Below the pieces are notes generated by a model, which searched no databases, was not told where the DNA came from, and worked only from the letters and a program-made list of their open reading frames with translations. A stretch of 64,000 bases of DNA from PALSA-1006 sp964532405 (GTDB lineage Bacteria > Pseudomonadota > Gammaproteobacteria > Burkholderiales > Gallionellaceae), in contig CAZHIC010000009.1 in NCBI GenBank assembly GCA_964532405.1, positions 9,124 through 73,123 on the forward strand. The letters are read 5' to 3'. A program made the position numbers and the translations under genes. Shown one piece after another: positions 45,425-53,959 of the stretch (the stretch's first letter is position 1; every line of letters starts with the position of its first letter).

Positions 45425-47242
45425 TTAGGAATGTAATGAACATACCAGCGTTGGTGGCTTATATTTTGCCCGGATATGGAACATTCGGAATGCGCCAAAA
45501 TTTTTGGCACTAGATATAGTGCCTGCATACTCGAAATTAGCCCACCCCTCACCTTCCAATTCAAGTATAGCCACAAATGGTTCAGATCCAAATATTTCTC
45601 CCGGCGGGGTCACCGGTTCAATCCGCGCAGTCTTGGTTACGTCGTGGCTGGAGTAGGTAGAACACTGCCTCAAGTGGTCATATACTTTGTAAACCGGTCC
45701 AAAGTGCAAGCCAATCCGCATCAGCAGTGGTTCGTCCAAATCAAGGTTGCTTTGATCGATTTCTGCCATCGCATCATTCAAGGCAATCGCTATCTTTGCC
45801 GCAGTTGATGCCTTTTCGGTAACTAAAAATATCGCATCACCCCAGGTGTTCAGGTGCTTTATCTCATGTCGAAATTCGTTTATCGCCGATGCCAGAACGG
45901 GGTGCAGCTCGTTGAAATACCAGAGGATGTCGCGATCACAAAGTTTGCTATATCCCTGTACATCAGAGAACAAAATCGCATGTGGCTCGCGCAGGGTTGC
46001 GGGGTAGTTTCCGCCGGAATTGTGAAGATACTGTCTTGGAACAATTGTCGGACTTGGAATGATTTCAGAATGGTGCCCCAGTTTTTGCCACTTTAAAATG
46101 TTCGAATAAGTGCCACGACTTTTTGATGATTTGTTTTGATCCCACACAGCCAGTTGCATGAGTTTTGTATGAAGAGAATTAGCACGCATGATTGCCATTC
46201 CCATAATGACATCTGAGCAATAATTAAATAGAGAGCCGTCGCCCAGAAATTCTGATTCGGTGGCGCATGTAACGGTATTGGCACCCTTGATGCAGTCGTA
46301 AAATCGCTGGACCCAATGTTCGCCAGCGGGACGTAGCGATACATCACAAAAACTATCCAAACTAAAAGGAAGCCAGATGTTCAATTCACCACCTTGTTTC
46401 AAGATGGATTCAGCGAACATGATGTCTGATCCTGCCATAAGCGAACCATATGCAACCGAGCAATGGTTGGTTGCAATCACGGCATCGATCTGTTGGATGA
46501 GTTCGCGCTCATCTTTTTCGCTTAACGGGCAATGGTTATAAAAAGCATGGCCGCAATAGTAGATCACCGTGTCGGGCAACAGCGGTGCAAGGATCGACGT
46601 TTCGATGTGCTGATACTCACAGATCAGCTTGAGTTGGAAGTGAGTTTTGGCGCGAGTTAGCAGGTTGTTATTATGGTATTTCGCAGCCTCCCCGATTGCT
46701 TGCCGGGCTTCTTCTAGCCTATTAAGTATGAGGTATGCCTCAGCCTGTGAGGCTAGTGGAAAATATTGCGGGCCGAGGTCCTCGAGTGCAATCTCGATGG
46801 CAGAATTTGCCAGCTCTTGAGCTTTGCCGTGATCACCGGAGAGCAAGTAAAGTGTGGCGGCATTGATGGCAGCATAATGCCCGCCCGTAGCGCTGAAGGC
46901 ATGATGGTATGTAACGGCAGCAGTATTGAACTTCTGAGTATCCAAGTTCAGAAAATTAGTTTCCTGTTCCAGACTCAGAAAGGCCAAATCTTTCAGGATG
47001 CGCGCCTCTAATAAGCGCACATATTCGCTTGTGCTCAAATGCAGCTTATAGGTATAGAAACTATCGAGTGCGCGTTGTTGGGCATTACACCTTGCCAGCG
47101 CCAGAACAGAACAATATTGAAAAAACTCATCGTTGGGGCTGGATTTTAGGGCCGCTTGCGCAAGATCGTATTCTTTCAGGTAGTCACCTGTTTTTTGCGT
47201 ACTTAAGAGTTCTGATTTGATCTCTTCTATAGAGCGTGCCAT
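45425..47242 (-). CDS. TPR protein with Rossmann-like middle and class III nucleotide-cyclase domain
   Basis: 605 residues, no membrane helix. Residues about 1-215 are TPR/TRAFs-binding-like helices. About 225-330 resemble a SLOG-like Rossmann sensor (VIYYCGHAFYNH; AYGSLMAGSDIMFAESILKQG). About 420-590 are a class III cyclase with both metal aspartates (FSDVQGYS, Asp427; TWGDAIF, Asp469) and IGLHFGPVY. The transition-state Asn of the VNxAAR motif is Thr (VTKTAR, 535-540), with Arg540 kept. So it may have altered activity. It splits hpnC from hpnD, ending 1 nt before hpnD. A signalling or defence role is inference. Confidence 0.8.
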   Translation of the reverse strand: MARSIEEIKSELLSTQKTGDYLKEYDLAQAALKSSPNDEFFQYCSVLALARCNAQQRALDSFYTYKLHLSTSEYVRLLEARILKDLAFLSLEQETNFLNLDTQKFNTAAVTYHHAFSATGGHYAAINAATLYLLSGDHGKAQELANSAIEIALEDLGPQYFPLASQAEAYLILNRLEEARQAIGEAAKYHNNNLLTRAKTHFQLKLICEYQHIETSILAPLLPDTVIYYCGHAFYNHCPLSEKDERELIQQIDAVIATNHCSVAYGSLMAGSDIMFAESILKQGGELNIWLPFSLDSFCDVSLRPAGEHWVQRFYDCIKGANTVTCATESEFLGDGSLFNYCSDVIMGMAIMRANSLHTKLMQLAVWDQNKSSKSRGTYSNILKWQKLGHHSEIIPSPTIVPRQYLHNSGGNYPATLREPHAILFSDVQGYSKLCDRDILWYFNELHPVLASAINEFRHEIKHLNTWGDAIFLVTEKASTAAKIAIALNDAMAEIDQSNLDLDEPLLMRIGLHFGPVYKVYDHLRQCSTYSSHDVTKTARIEPVTPPGEIFGSEPFVAILELEGEGWANFEYAGTISSAKNFGAFRMFHIRAKYKPPTLVCSLHS

Positions 47243-47346
47243 TTTGATAACTCCGTCTGGTAACTTTTAGCAGCCATTTTGGTAATGAGAATGCCGACAT
47301 TCGCAATTGTTATGAGCAGTTTTTTACAATTGAGCGAGATTTTTAT

Positions 47347-48162
47347 TTAGAAATTAAACGGTGCGCTCTTGAACAGCATGATAACCCAGTCGAACGGGCG
47401 CAAGACGGGGCGTTTGTTGAACATATCGTAGCGCACATCATCCAGCTTGGTGAGAATGCGCAGGCCGCCCGCGATGATGAGGCGCATCTCCAGCCCGATG
47501 CGTCCGCTCAGGATAGTGCCGAGCGGTTTTCCGCTGTGCATCATGTCGCGCGCTCGTTCGATCTGGAATTGCAGCAATGCCTGCCAGGCCGCATCCACAC
47601 GGCCTTCCGCGATATGTGCTTCCGCCACGCCAAAGCGCGCCATTTCATCCAGCGGCAGATAGATGCGGTCGATAGCGTAATCTTTTTTTACGTCCTGCCA
47701 GAAATTGATGAGTTGCAAACTGGTGCAGATCGCGTCGGAATAGATCAGGTTTTGCGGGGTGGCTTCCTCATACAGGTGCAGCAGCAAACGTCCTACCGGA
47801 TTGGCCGAGCGACGGCAATAGTCCAGCACTTCGTCGAAATGCGCGTAGCGTTTTTTCACCACGTCCTGTGAAAAAGCATCGAGCAAATCATGGAACAGTT
47901 GCAGCGGTAGCTGGTGCTGTTCGACGATGGCGGCGACGTCATGAAACAGCGGTGTGAGCGGAGTTTCGTGTGCAGCAATACGATTCAACTCGGAACGAAA
48001 TTCATCCAGTTTGGCCAGGCGTTCCGCATCGGGAATATCGCCCTCGTCCGCGAAGTCGTCCGCCTGACGCGCGAAGTTGTAAATGATCTCTACCGCCCGG
48101 CGCAAGCGCTTTGGCAGCAGGATAGAGGCAACAGGAAAATTCTCGTAATGATCGACGGCCAT
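47347..48162 (-). CDS. hpnC: Squalene/hydroxysqualene synthase HpnC
   Basis: Second trans-isoprenyl synthase of the HpnCDE route, converting presqualene diphosphate to hydroxysqualene. 271 residues with NFARQADDFADEGD (about residue 33) and QLINFWQDVKKDYAIDRIY (about 150). ATG 48162 chosen; ATG 48177 overlaps the upstream DUF4276 gene. HpnC, D and E are normally contiguous; here a cyclase gene of 1.8 kb separates C from D. Confidence 0.92.
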   Translation of the reverse strand: MAVDHYENFPVASILLPKRLRRAVEIIYNFARQADDFADEGDIPDAERLAKLDEFRSELNRIAAHETPLTPLFHDVAAIVEQHQLPLQLFHDLLDAFSQDVVKKRYAHFDEVLDYCRRSANPVGRLLLHLYEEATPQNLIYSDAICTSLQLINFWQDVKKDYAIDRIYLPLDEMARFGVAEAHIAEGRVDAAWQALLQFQIERARDMMHSGKPLGTILSGRIGLEMRLIIAGGLRILTKLDDVRYDMFNKRPVLRPFDWVIMLFKSAPFNF

Positions 48163-48169
48163 TGAATTG

Positions 48170-48844
48170 TTAACCAATCAGGCTGCGAAGATTGTCCATC
48201 CAAGCTTTGAAATGCACACACTCTTGCTCCATGACGGATAACGTGATTTTTTCAGCAGCTAGTGGGCCGTGACGGGTTTTCTTGTATTGAGGCCACAGGA
48301 TGTTTTCAAGTCGCTTTGAGGGCTTGGTTTCATAGCTGTTATTGATATGTTCTGGAGTATCAAAATCGTCGCGTACTTGTTTTAACTCGGGCAAAAAATC
48401 TTGCCAAGAGGGTTCTGTGCGAACCAGAGAATCCACATCGGAAAAGAGCAAGCCTTCAAATTCGTAGGGCTGAATGTGCGGAATAAATCGTTCAGGACGG
48501 CATCCGACGCGTTCGATAATTGCCTGATGTAAGGCTGTTTCCAGTCGCCTTGTACGAGCATATACATCAGTAAGTTGCATTGCCTCGGTAAAGTCTGGAA
48601 AAGTAGTGTCGAGCGCATACAGGTCAATAAAGGTAGTCAAGATCGCATCAGGCTTCTGGCGTAGGGTATTTCGGGCATTAAATTTTAGGCGGTCAAAATT
48701 TAACGCCCCGCCTTTTGCATCTTGCGATGTGTTTAATGTCTGCGGTTTTAAGAAAATTTGCCGCGAGCGGAACGAGGGCGCAACCACACGTTTGATGAAC
48801 TGTTCTTCCGTCTGTCCTTCGGTGAACACGATGACCTCAAGCAC
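48170..48844 (-). CDS. DUF4276 family protein (TOPRIM-like)
   Basis: 224 residues. The N-terminus VIVFTEGQTEEQFIKRVVAP has the E-G-x-T/S-E core of DUF4276, related to TOPRIM folds, with ILTTFIDLYALDTTFPDF supplying the following acidic site and QPYEFEGLLFSDVDSLV further on. The GTG start (48844) directly follows the TAA of the ATPase gene. Pairing with an AAA ATPase suggests a two-subunit OLD-like nuclease module, probably defensive. Biochemical role unproven. Confidence 0.83.
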   Translation of the reverse strand: MLEVIVFTEGQTEEQFIKRVVAPSFRSRQIFLKPQTLNTSQDAKGGALNFDRLKFNARNTLRQKPDAILTTFIDLYALDTTFPDFTEAMQLTDVYARTRRLETALHQAIIERVGCRPERFIPHIQPYEFEGLLFSDVDSLVRTEPSWQDFLPELKQVRDDFDTPEHINNSYETKPSKRLENILWPQYKKTRHGPLAAEKITLSVMEQECVHFKAWMDNLRSLIG

Positions 48845-49927
48845 TTAAGGTCTCCCGCCAAGAACGTTGCGCTTCCACAACTCACCCATAGAGTACTGCT
48901 CAAGCCAACCCGAGAGCTCTTCTTCAGAAAAATGTTTGAAGGTTGAGGCATCGTTTTCCTGATCTACAACGATGATGTCCTGTGGGCTTAGTTCGTTGAC
49001 CAGTTCGACTGACTGCGTGGATACAATTAATTGCTTGTCTTCTGCAACCTGTTTGAACATGTCGGCCAGAACCGCAATGGCATATGGATGTAACCCTAGT
49101 TCCGGTTCGTCGATGAGAATGGTGTCAGGCAGTAGCTCTGTTGGTTGAAGCAGTAAAGTTGCAAGACAAATAAAGCGCAGCGTGCCATCGGATAAGTGAG
49201 ATGCCTTGAAAGGTGTGTCCGGCTTACCCTTTTGTGTCCACTCCAATTCGACGTGTTCTACATCTCCGGGGCGATGAACAAAATCATCGAAGAATGGGGC
49301 AACTAAACGAATGGTATCTACGATGCGTTGATAGTGGGGCGAGTGTTTTTCGCTCAACATTTTCAAATAGGCAGCCAAGTTCGCTGCATCAATTTTGAGA
49401 CGAAGATTGTCGTTGGCAGGATGACGTTGCTTTACTCTGGCTTTCTCGCCGGTGTCGTGAAAGTGATAAACGCGCCAATTGCTGACTGATGATCGAACGT
49501 AAGGGGAATATTTGTCCTTGGCATCTTTTAATTTTGATTCCTCATGGCCTGTTCCAAGGGACGCGCTTGGTGTGGTGTCAAAAAACACACCTCTAAACCA
49601 ACTGATCTCCCGTTCAAATATCAGCCGATTGTCATTGGTTGGAATCAAGTCAAACTTGTAGCCATTTTTTGCAAAGTAAAATTCCGCATGCAGTCTGTCT
49701 GAAGTTTTACGTCCAAAATGAAGCAGTGCATCCGGCCCGCCTTGAGTTTGAACGTAAACCTGCAATTGTTGCTCGTACATTTCATTGAGCAGTCGAAACA
49801 GTCCGATAAAATTACTTTTCCCCGCACCGTTTGCCCCGATCAATACGTTCAAATTCGTGAGCGGAAAATCTCGCAATTCACGAATCGATTTATAGCCAGT
49901 AACAGTGAGTGATTTTACGCTGGACAT
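48845..49927 (-). CDS. AAA family ATPase (OLD/RecF-like)
   Basis: 360 residues, ABC-type ATPase of the AAA_15/AAA_21 group. N-terminus LTVTGYKSIRELRDFPL, Walker A GANGAGKSNF (31-40), signature-like SHLSDGTLRF, Walker B DTILIDEPELGLHPYAIAVL and the switch STQSVELVNEL. It has no TOPRIM domain; the DUF4276 protein encoded immediately downstream probably supplies it. It sits between prmB and hpnC. Confidence 0.87.
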   Translation of the reverse strand: MSSVKSLTVTGYKSIRELRDFPLTNLNVLIGANGAGKSNFIGLFRLLNEMYEQQLQVYVQTQGGPDALLHFGRKTSDRLHAEFYFAKNGYKFDLIPTNDNRLIFEREISWFRGVFFDTTPSASLGTGHEESKLKDAKDKYSPYVRSSVSNWRVYHFHDTGEKARVKQRHPANDNLRLKIDAANLAAYLKMLSEKHSPHYQRIVDTIRLVAPFFDDFVHRPGDVEHVELEWTQKGKPDTPFKASHLSDGTLRFICLATLLLQPTELLPDTILIDEPELGLHPYAIAVLADMFKQVAEDKQLIVSTQSVELVNELSPQDIIVVDQENDASTFKHFSEEELSGWLEQYSMGELWKRNVLGGRP

Positions 49928-49967
49928 TGGCGGGGTCAGATAAGGTAAAGAGTCATCGGGTTAGAGT

Positions 49968-50876
49968 TTAACTCAAGAGGTCTTCGCGATGCAGCAGGAA
50001 TACGAATTCATCGCCCGCAGCAACATCCAGCCAATTGAATGTCAGTTGCGGATATGCCGCTTCCAGTACGTCGCGATTATGGCCGATTTCGACGATCAGT
50101 ATGCCGCCGGGGTTGAGGTGCGCGGCGGCTTGATTGAGGATTTCGCGCGTGGCATCTAAGCCGTCTTTGCCGCTGCCCAGCGCCAGTTTCGGTTCGTGCA
50201 GGTATTCGGCGGGCAGGGCGGCGACAGATTCGGCATCGACATAGGGCGGGTTGCTGATGATGATGTCGTATTTCTTGCCGCCCAACTTGGCGAACAGGTT
50301 GGACTCGATCAGATGGACGCGCTCTTGCAGCTCGTAGTCTTTGACGTTGCGTTCCGCCACAGCGAGCGCATCGCCGGAGAGATCGACCGCATCAACCCCT
50401 GCATTGGGGAATACATGCGCGGCGAGGATGGCGAGGCATCCGCTGCCGGTGCACATGTCCAGCACGTTGTGGATGTTGTCGGTGGATTCGATCCAAGGGA
50501 ATAAGTTTTCATGCAGCAGTTCGGCGATGAAAGAGCGCGGCACGATGACGCGTTCATCGACATAAAAACGCAGTGCGCCCAGCCACGCTTCATGCGTGAG
50601 GTAGGCGGCAGGAATCTTTTTTTCTACGCGCAGCTTGAGCAGTTCGCCCAGCGCTTTCTTTTCGTGTTGGGTGAGGCGTGCATCGAGGAAGGGTTCCAGC
50701 GTGTCCAGCGGCAGATGCAGCGTGTGCAGCACGAGATAGGCGGCTTCATCGTAAGCACTGGCGGAGCCGTGACCGAAGCTCAGTTTGCTTTCAGTGAAGG
50801 CGCTGACGGCAAAGCGCAGCCAGTCGCGCACAGTGAGCAGTTCGGATGCGTCGGAAAAAGGATGTAGGGTGCTCAT
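49968..50876 (-). CDS. prmB: Ribosomal protein L3 glutamine methyltransferase
   Basis: N5-glutamine methyltransferase for ribosomal protein L3. 302 residues with SAM motif VLDMCTGSGCLAILAA (about 142-157) and catalytic NPPY in IISNPPYVDAESV. The N-terminal helical part fits PrmB rather than PrmC. Its ATG overlaps the dapE stop (50873-50876). Confidence 0.93.
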   Translation of the reverse strand: MSTLHPFSDASELLTVRDWLRFAVSAFTESKLSFGHGSASAYDEAAYLVLHTLHLPLDTLEPFLDARLTQHEKKALGELLKLRVEKKIPAAYLTHEAWLGALRFYVDERVIVPRSFIAELLHENLFPWIESTDNIHNVLDMCTGSGCLAILAAHVFPNAGVDAVDLSGDALAVAERNVKDYELQERVHLIESNLFAKLGGKKYDIIISNPPYVDAESVAALPAEYLHEPKLALGSGKDGLDATREILNQAAAHLNPGGILIVEIGHNRDVLEAAYPQLTFNWLDVAAGDEFVFLLHREDLLS

Positions 50877-52147
50877 GCGCGGGTATTCCTAAATTCGCGT
50901 AGCGATTCGTTTGCTTCCTCGCCCGCTTGCGGGATAACCAGCGACTTGTCCGCTTGCGGGCTTAGTCGATTGGCTAGTTGTTCCACCAGAGGATTGAGGA
51001 GAGGGGAACGGGCTTGCCCGTTTACTAATAGTTTGATCAGCGTCAGCCGGTAGATTTCGGAAAGCGCATCCAAGTCGGCAACAGAGACGCATTCGTTGAG
51101 TTTATGGATGGTGGCATTCAGCGGGCCGAGCTCGATTATTTGCGCGCAGATGTCGGCGATGAAGCGTCCGTCCGAAGTGCCGCCGCTGGTGGAAAGTTCG
51201 GTTTCGATTCCCGTTACTTGCTTGATCGCCGCTGCCACTGCATCCACTAGATCGCCGCGTCCCGTGAGATACGGCTTGCCGGACATCTCCCATACGAGAT
51301 CGTATTCCAAGCCGTGTTTATCGAGGATGGCGTGAACTTTGGTTTTTAAACCATCGGTGGTGCTGGCGGTAGAGTGGCGGAAGTTGAACAGGATTTCGAC
51401 CGTGCCGGGCACCACGTTGGTCGCGCCGGTGCCGCCGTGCATATTGGAGATTTGCCACGAGGTCGGCGGAAAGTATTCGTTGCCGTTGTCCCAAGTGGTT
51501 GCGGCCAATTCGGCGATAGCGGGTGCGGCCAGATGGATCGGGTTCTTCACCAGATGCGGGTAAGCAATGTGGCCCTGCACGCCTTTAACGGTGAGCGTGC
51601 CCGACAGCGAGCCGCGCCGCCCGTTCTTGATGGTGTCGCCCAATTTGCTGACGCAGGTCGGTTCGCCGACGATGCAGTAGTCCAATTTTTCGCCGCGCGC
51701 CTGCAAGGCTTCGACCACGCGCACGGTGCCGTCCACCGCGACGCCTTCTTCGTCCGAGGTGAGCAGCATGGCGATGGAACCTTGGTGCTGCGGATACTCG
51801 GCAACGAAGCGCTCGACGGCGGTAACGAAGGCGGCGATAGAGCCTTTCATGTCCGCTGCACCGCGTCCGTACAACATGCCGTCGCGCACGGTCGGGGTGA
51901 ACGGATCGCTATCCCAACGATTGACGGGGCCGGTGGGCACCACGTCGGTGTGTCCGGCGAAACAGATTACGGGCGATGCGTTGCCGCGCCGTGCCCACAG
52001 ATTGTCCACTTCACTGTGGCGCATTTTTTCAAGTTTAAAATTGAGCGGTGCGAGGCGCGCTCCGATGATGTCGAGGCATCCGTCATCCAGCGGGGTGAGG
52101 GATGGGCGGGAGATGAGCTGTTTGGTGAGTTCTAGTGTTTTGGACAT
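50873..52147 (-). CDS. dapE: Succinyl-diaminopimelate desuccinylase with repeat-derived tail
   Basis: Zn-dependent amidohydrolase of lysine/DAP synthesis. Metal ligands: CFAGHTDVVP (His/Asp), GAADMKGSIAAFV (Asp), LLTSDEEGVAVDG (Glu-Glu), and C-terminal GPLNATIHKLNECV with His. The family ends near LTLIKLLV (about residue 378). Here about 45 more residues follow, encoded by a dispersed repeat (50892-51020), and the new stop overlaps the prmB start as ATGA. Catalytic residues are all present. Confidence 0.93.
   Translation of the reverse strand: MSKTLELTKQLISRPSLTPLDDGCLDIIGARLAPLNFKLEKMRHSEVDNLWARRGNASPVICFAGHTDVVPTGPVNRWDSDPFTPTVRDGMLYGRGAADMKGSIAAFVTAVERFVAEYPQHQGSIAMLLTSDEEGVAVDGTVRVVEALQARGEKLDYCIVGEPTCVSKLGDTIKNGRRGSLSGTLTVKGVQGHIAYPHLVKNPIHLAAPAIAELAATTWDNGNEYFPPTSWQISNMHGGTGATNVVPGTVEILFNFRHSTASTTDGLKTKVHAILDKHGLEYDLVWEMSGKPYLTGRGDLVDAVAAAIKQVTGIETELSTSGGTSDGRFIADICAQIIELGPLNATIHKLNECVSVADLDALSEIYRLTLIKLLVNGQARSPLLNPLVEQLANRLSPQADKSLVIPQAGEEANESLREFRNTRA
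50892..51020. repeat. Dispersed repeat in the dapE 3' end
   Basis: Shares GCGATTCGTTTGCT-type and GATAACCAGCGACTTG...CCGCTTGCGGGCTTAGTCGA segments with the copies at 52519-52640, 44418-44520 and 35768-35875. It forms the extra DapE codons. Confidence 0.75.
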
Positions 52148-52152
52148 GGTGA

Positions 52153-52503
52153 TTAGTGTTTAAAAGTTTCGGTATATGCGGCTTCGTCGAAGCCAATGTG
52201 TAGCAACTTGCCGTTTTGTTCTAGCAACGGACGTTTGATGACGCTGTTTTTTTCCAGCATCAACGGCAGTGCGGATGCGTTGTTGCTCACGGTCTGTTTT
52301 TGTTCGTCCGGCAAGCCGCGCCAAGTCGTACCTTTGCGGTTGATGAGGGTTTCCCAGCCTGCTTGAGCGAGCCAGCCTTGGGCCAGCTCTGCGCTCAAGC
52401 CCTGTTTTTTGAAGTCGTGAAATTCGACTGCGATATCATGCTGCGCCAGCCAGTCTCGCGCCTTCTTTACCGTGTTGCAGTTGGGGATGCCATATAGCTT
52501 CAT
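52153..52503 (-). CDS. yffB: Spx/ArsC-family protein YffB
   Basis: Thioredoxin-fold protein of the arsenate-reductase-like group, 116 residues from ATG 52503 (MKLYGIPNCNTVKKARDWL). A single Cys in the PNCNTVKKA active-site loop, and KRPLLEQNGKLLHIGF near the end. In enterobacteria yffB is also immediately upstream of dapE, so the linkage is conserved. The in-frame extension to 52659 is repeat-encoded and not expected to be translated. Confidence 0.88.
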   Translation of the reverse strand: MKLYGIPNCNTVKKARDWLAQHDIAVEFHDFKKQGLSAELAQGWLAQAGWETLINRKGTTWRGLPDEQKQTVSNNASALPLMLEKNSVIKRPLLEQNGKLLHIGFDEAAYTETFKH

Positions 52504-52518
52504 GGCGGGAATGTGAAC

Positions 52519-52640
52519 CTCGCGCAGCGAGTCCGCGTCCCTCTCTCCCGCTTGCGGGAGATAACCAGCGACTTGCCCGCTTGCGGGCTTAGTCGAATGG
52601 CTAGTAGTTCCATCAGAGCTAGGGGAGAGGGAAACGGGCA
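52519..52640. repeat. Dispersed repeat upstream of yffB
   Basis: The most complete copy of the family: CGCGCAGCGAG..., CCCGCTTGCGGGAGATAACC, GCGACTTGCCCGCTTGCGGG, CTTAGTCGAATGGCTAGTAG. It separates yffB from pilU. Confidence 0.75.
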
Positions 52641-52672
52641 TGGCGAGTTTCATCATCAATTAGCCATGTCCG

Positions 52673-53839
52673 TTATTCAAGATTCAGTTTGATGCCGTCG
52701 AATTTGCTTTCGGCGGGGGAGGTTGGAGCCCCCGCTTGTGCTGCCGCAAGGGCGGCAGGATCGAATGCTTGCATCTTCGTGGTTTGCGAGTAATCGATCA
52801 GCGAAGAAAGATTGCTGGCGGAGTCGGCGTTGCGCAAAGCTTCTTCTTTGGTGATCTGTCCTGTCTTAAAAAGTTTATACAGCGCTTGTTCGAAAGTCTG
52901 GGAGCCGGGCGAGACGCTTTGCTCCATAGCTTCGCGTATTTGGTCGATCTGGTCGGTTTTGATGAGGTCGGCGATGAGCGCCGAATTCAGCAGCACTTCA
53001 ACTGCCGGCACTAGTTTGCCTTGGCTGTTGCGGATCAGGCGCTGCGAAATCACGGCGCGCAAGCACATGGACAAGTCCGACAAGACGCTTTGGCGCGCAT
53101 CGTAGGAGAAGAAATTCACGATGCGGTTCAGCGCGTGGTAACTGTTGTTGGCATGCAGAGTGGAGAGACACAGGTGGCCGGTCTGCGCGAAGATCAAGGC
53201 GTGCTTCAATGTGTCACGGTCGCGAATCTCGCCGATCATCAGCACGTCCGGCGCTTCACGCATCGCGCTGACTAGGGCGCTGCCGTAGTCGAGCGTGTCC
53301 GTGCCGATCTCGCGCTGGTTTACGATGGATTTATTGTGTTTGAAAATGTATTCGATCGGGTCTTCGATGGTGAGAATGTGTCCGCTGCGTGTGGTATTGC
53401 GATGCTCGATCATGGCGGCCAAAGTCGAAGATTTGCCCGAACCCGTAGCGCCGACCACCAGCACCAGTCCACGCTTTTCCATGATGAGTTCTGCCAACAC
53501 CGGCGGCAGGTTCAGGTCTCCCACATTGAGAATCTGCCCGCGCACATAACGGATCACGATAGCGACATCGCCGCGCTGACGGAAGACGTTGACGCGAAAG
53601 TTGCCGATGGTAGGGACACGGAAAGAAAAGTTCATTTCCATGCGCAACTGGAACTCGGTGATCTGATGCTCCGTCATCATTTCGTAAGCGATACGCTTGA
53701 CGGTATCCGCATCCAGATTCTGCGCGTTGACCGGCATGGCGACGCCGTCGATTTTGACGTTGATAGGCGCGCCGACCGAGAAAAACAAGTCGGAGGCCTT
53801 TTTGTCGGCAGCTAGTTGCAGCAGTGGCGTAATGATCAT
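52673..53839 (-). CDS. pilU: Twitching motility ATPase PilU
   Basis: Retraction ATPase of type IV pili, partner of PilT. 388 residues from ATG 53839: N-terminal PAS-like domain, Walker A GATGSGKSSTL (about 135-145), Asp box ILTIEDPIEYIF, Walker B DVLMIGEIRD and His box TGHLCLSTLHAN. The C-terminal extension (about 330-388, SSLIDYSQTTKMQAFDP) and SDLFFSVGAPINVK start fit PilU rather than PilT. The upstream in-frame codons to 53929 lie in a palindromic repeat. Confidence 0.88.
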   Translation of the reverse strand: MIITPLLQLAADKKASDLFFSVGAPINVKIDGVAMPVNAQNLDADTVKRIAYEMMTEHQITEFQLRMEMNFSFRVPTIGNFRVNVFRQRGDVAIVIRYVRGQILNVGDLNLPPVLAELIMEKRGLVLVVGATGSGKSSTLAAMIEHRNTTRSGHILTIEDPIEYIFKHNKSIVNQREIGTDTLDYGSALVSAMREAPDVLMIGEIRDRDTLKHALIFAQTGHLCLSTLHANNSYHALNRIVNFFSYDARQSVLSDLSMCLRAVISQRLIRNSQGKLVPAVEVLLNSALIADLIKTDQIDQIREAMEQSVSPGSQTFEQALYKLFKTGQITKEEALRNADSASNLSSLIDYSQTTKMQAFDPAALAAAQAGAPTSPAESKFDGIKLNLE

Positions 53840-53867
53840 TGAATTCTCCTGAATCTGCTTGGTACTT

Positions 53868-53934
53868 GTAGGGTGGGCAGATTTTATGCCCACGCTGTCT
53901 TGATCCGCGTGGGCATAAAATCTGCCCACCCTAC
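53868..53934. repeat. GTAGGGTGGGCA-family palindrome, copy 2
   Basis: Perfect 28-nt arms (53868-53895 and 53907-53934) with an 11-nt loop, in the pilU leader, between dapD and pilU. Confidence 0.9.
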
Positions 53935-53959
53935 CTGCTAACGTCTAACGACCACTTGA

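Noticed and set aside
45425..47242. Pycsar anti-phage system
   Set aside because: The cyclase domain is compatible, but no PycTM or other effector is adjacent; the neighbours are hpnC and hpnD.
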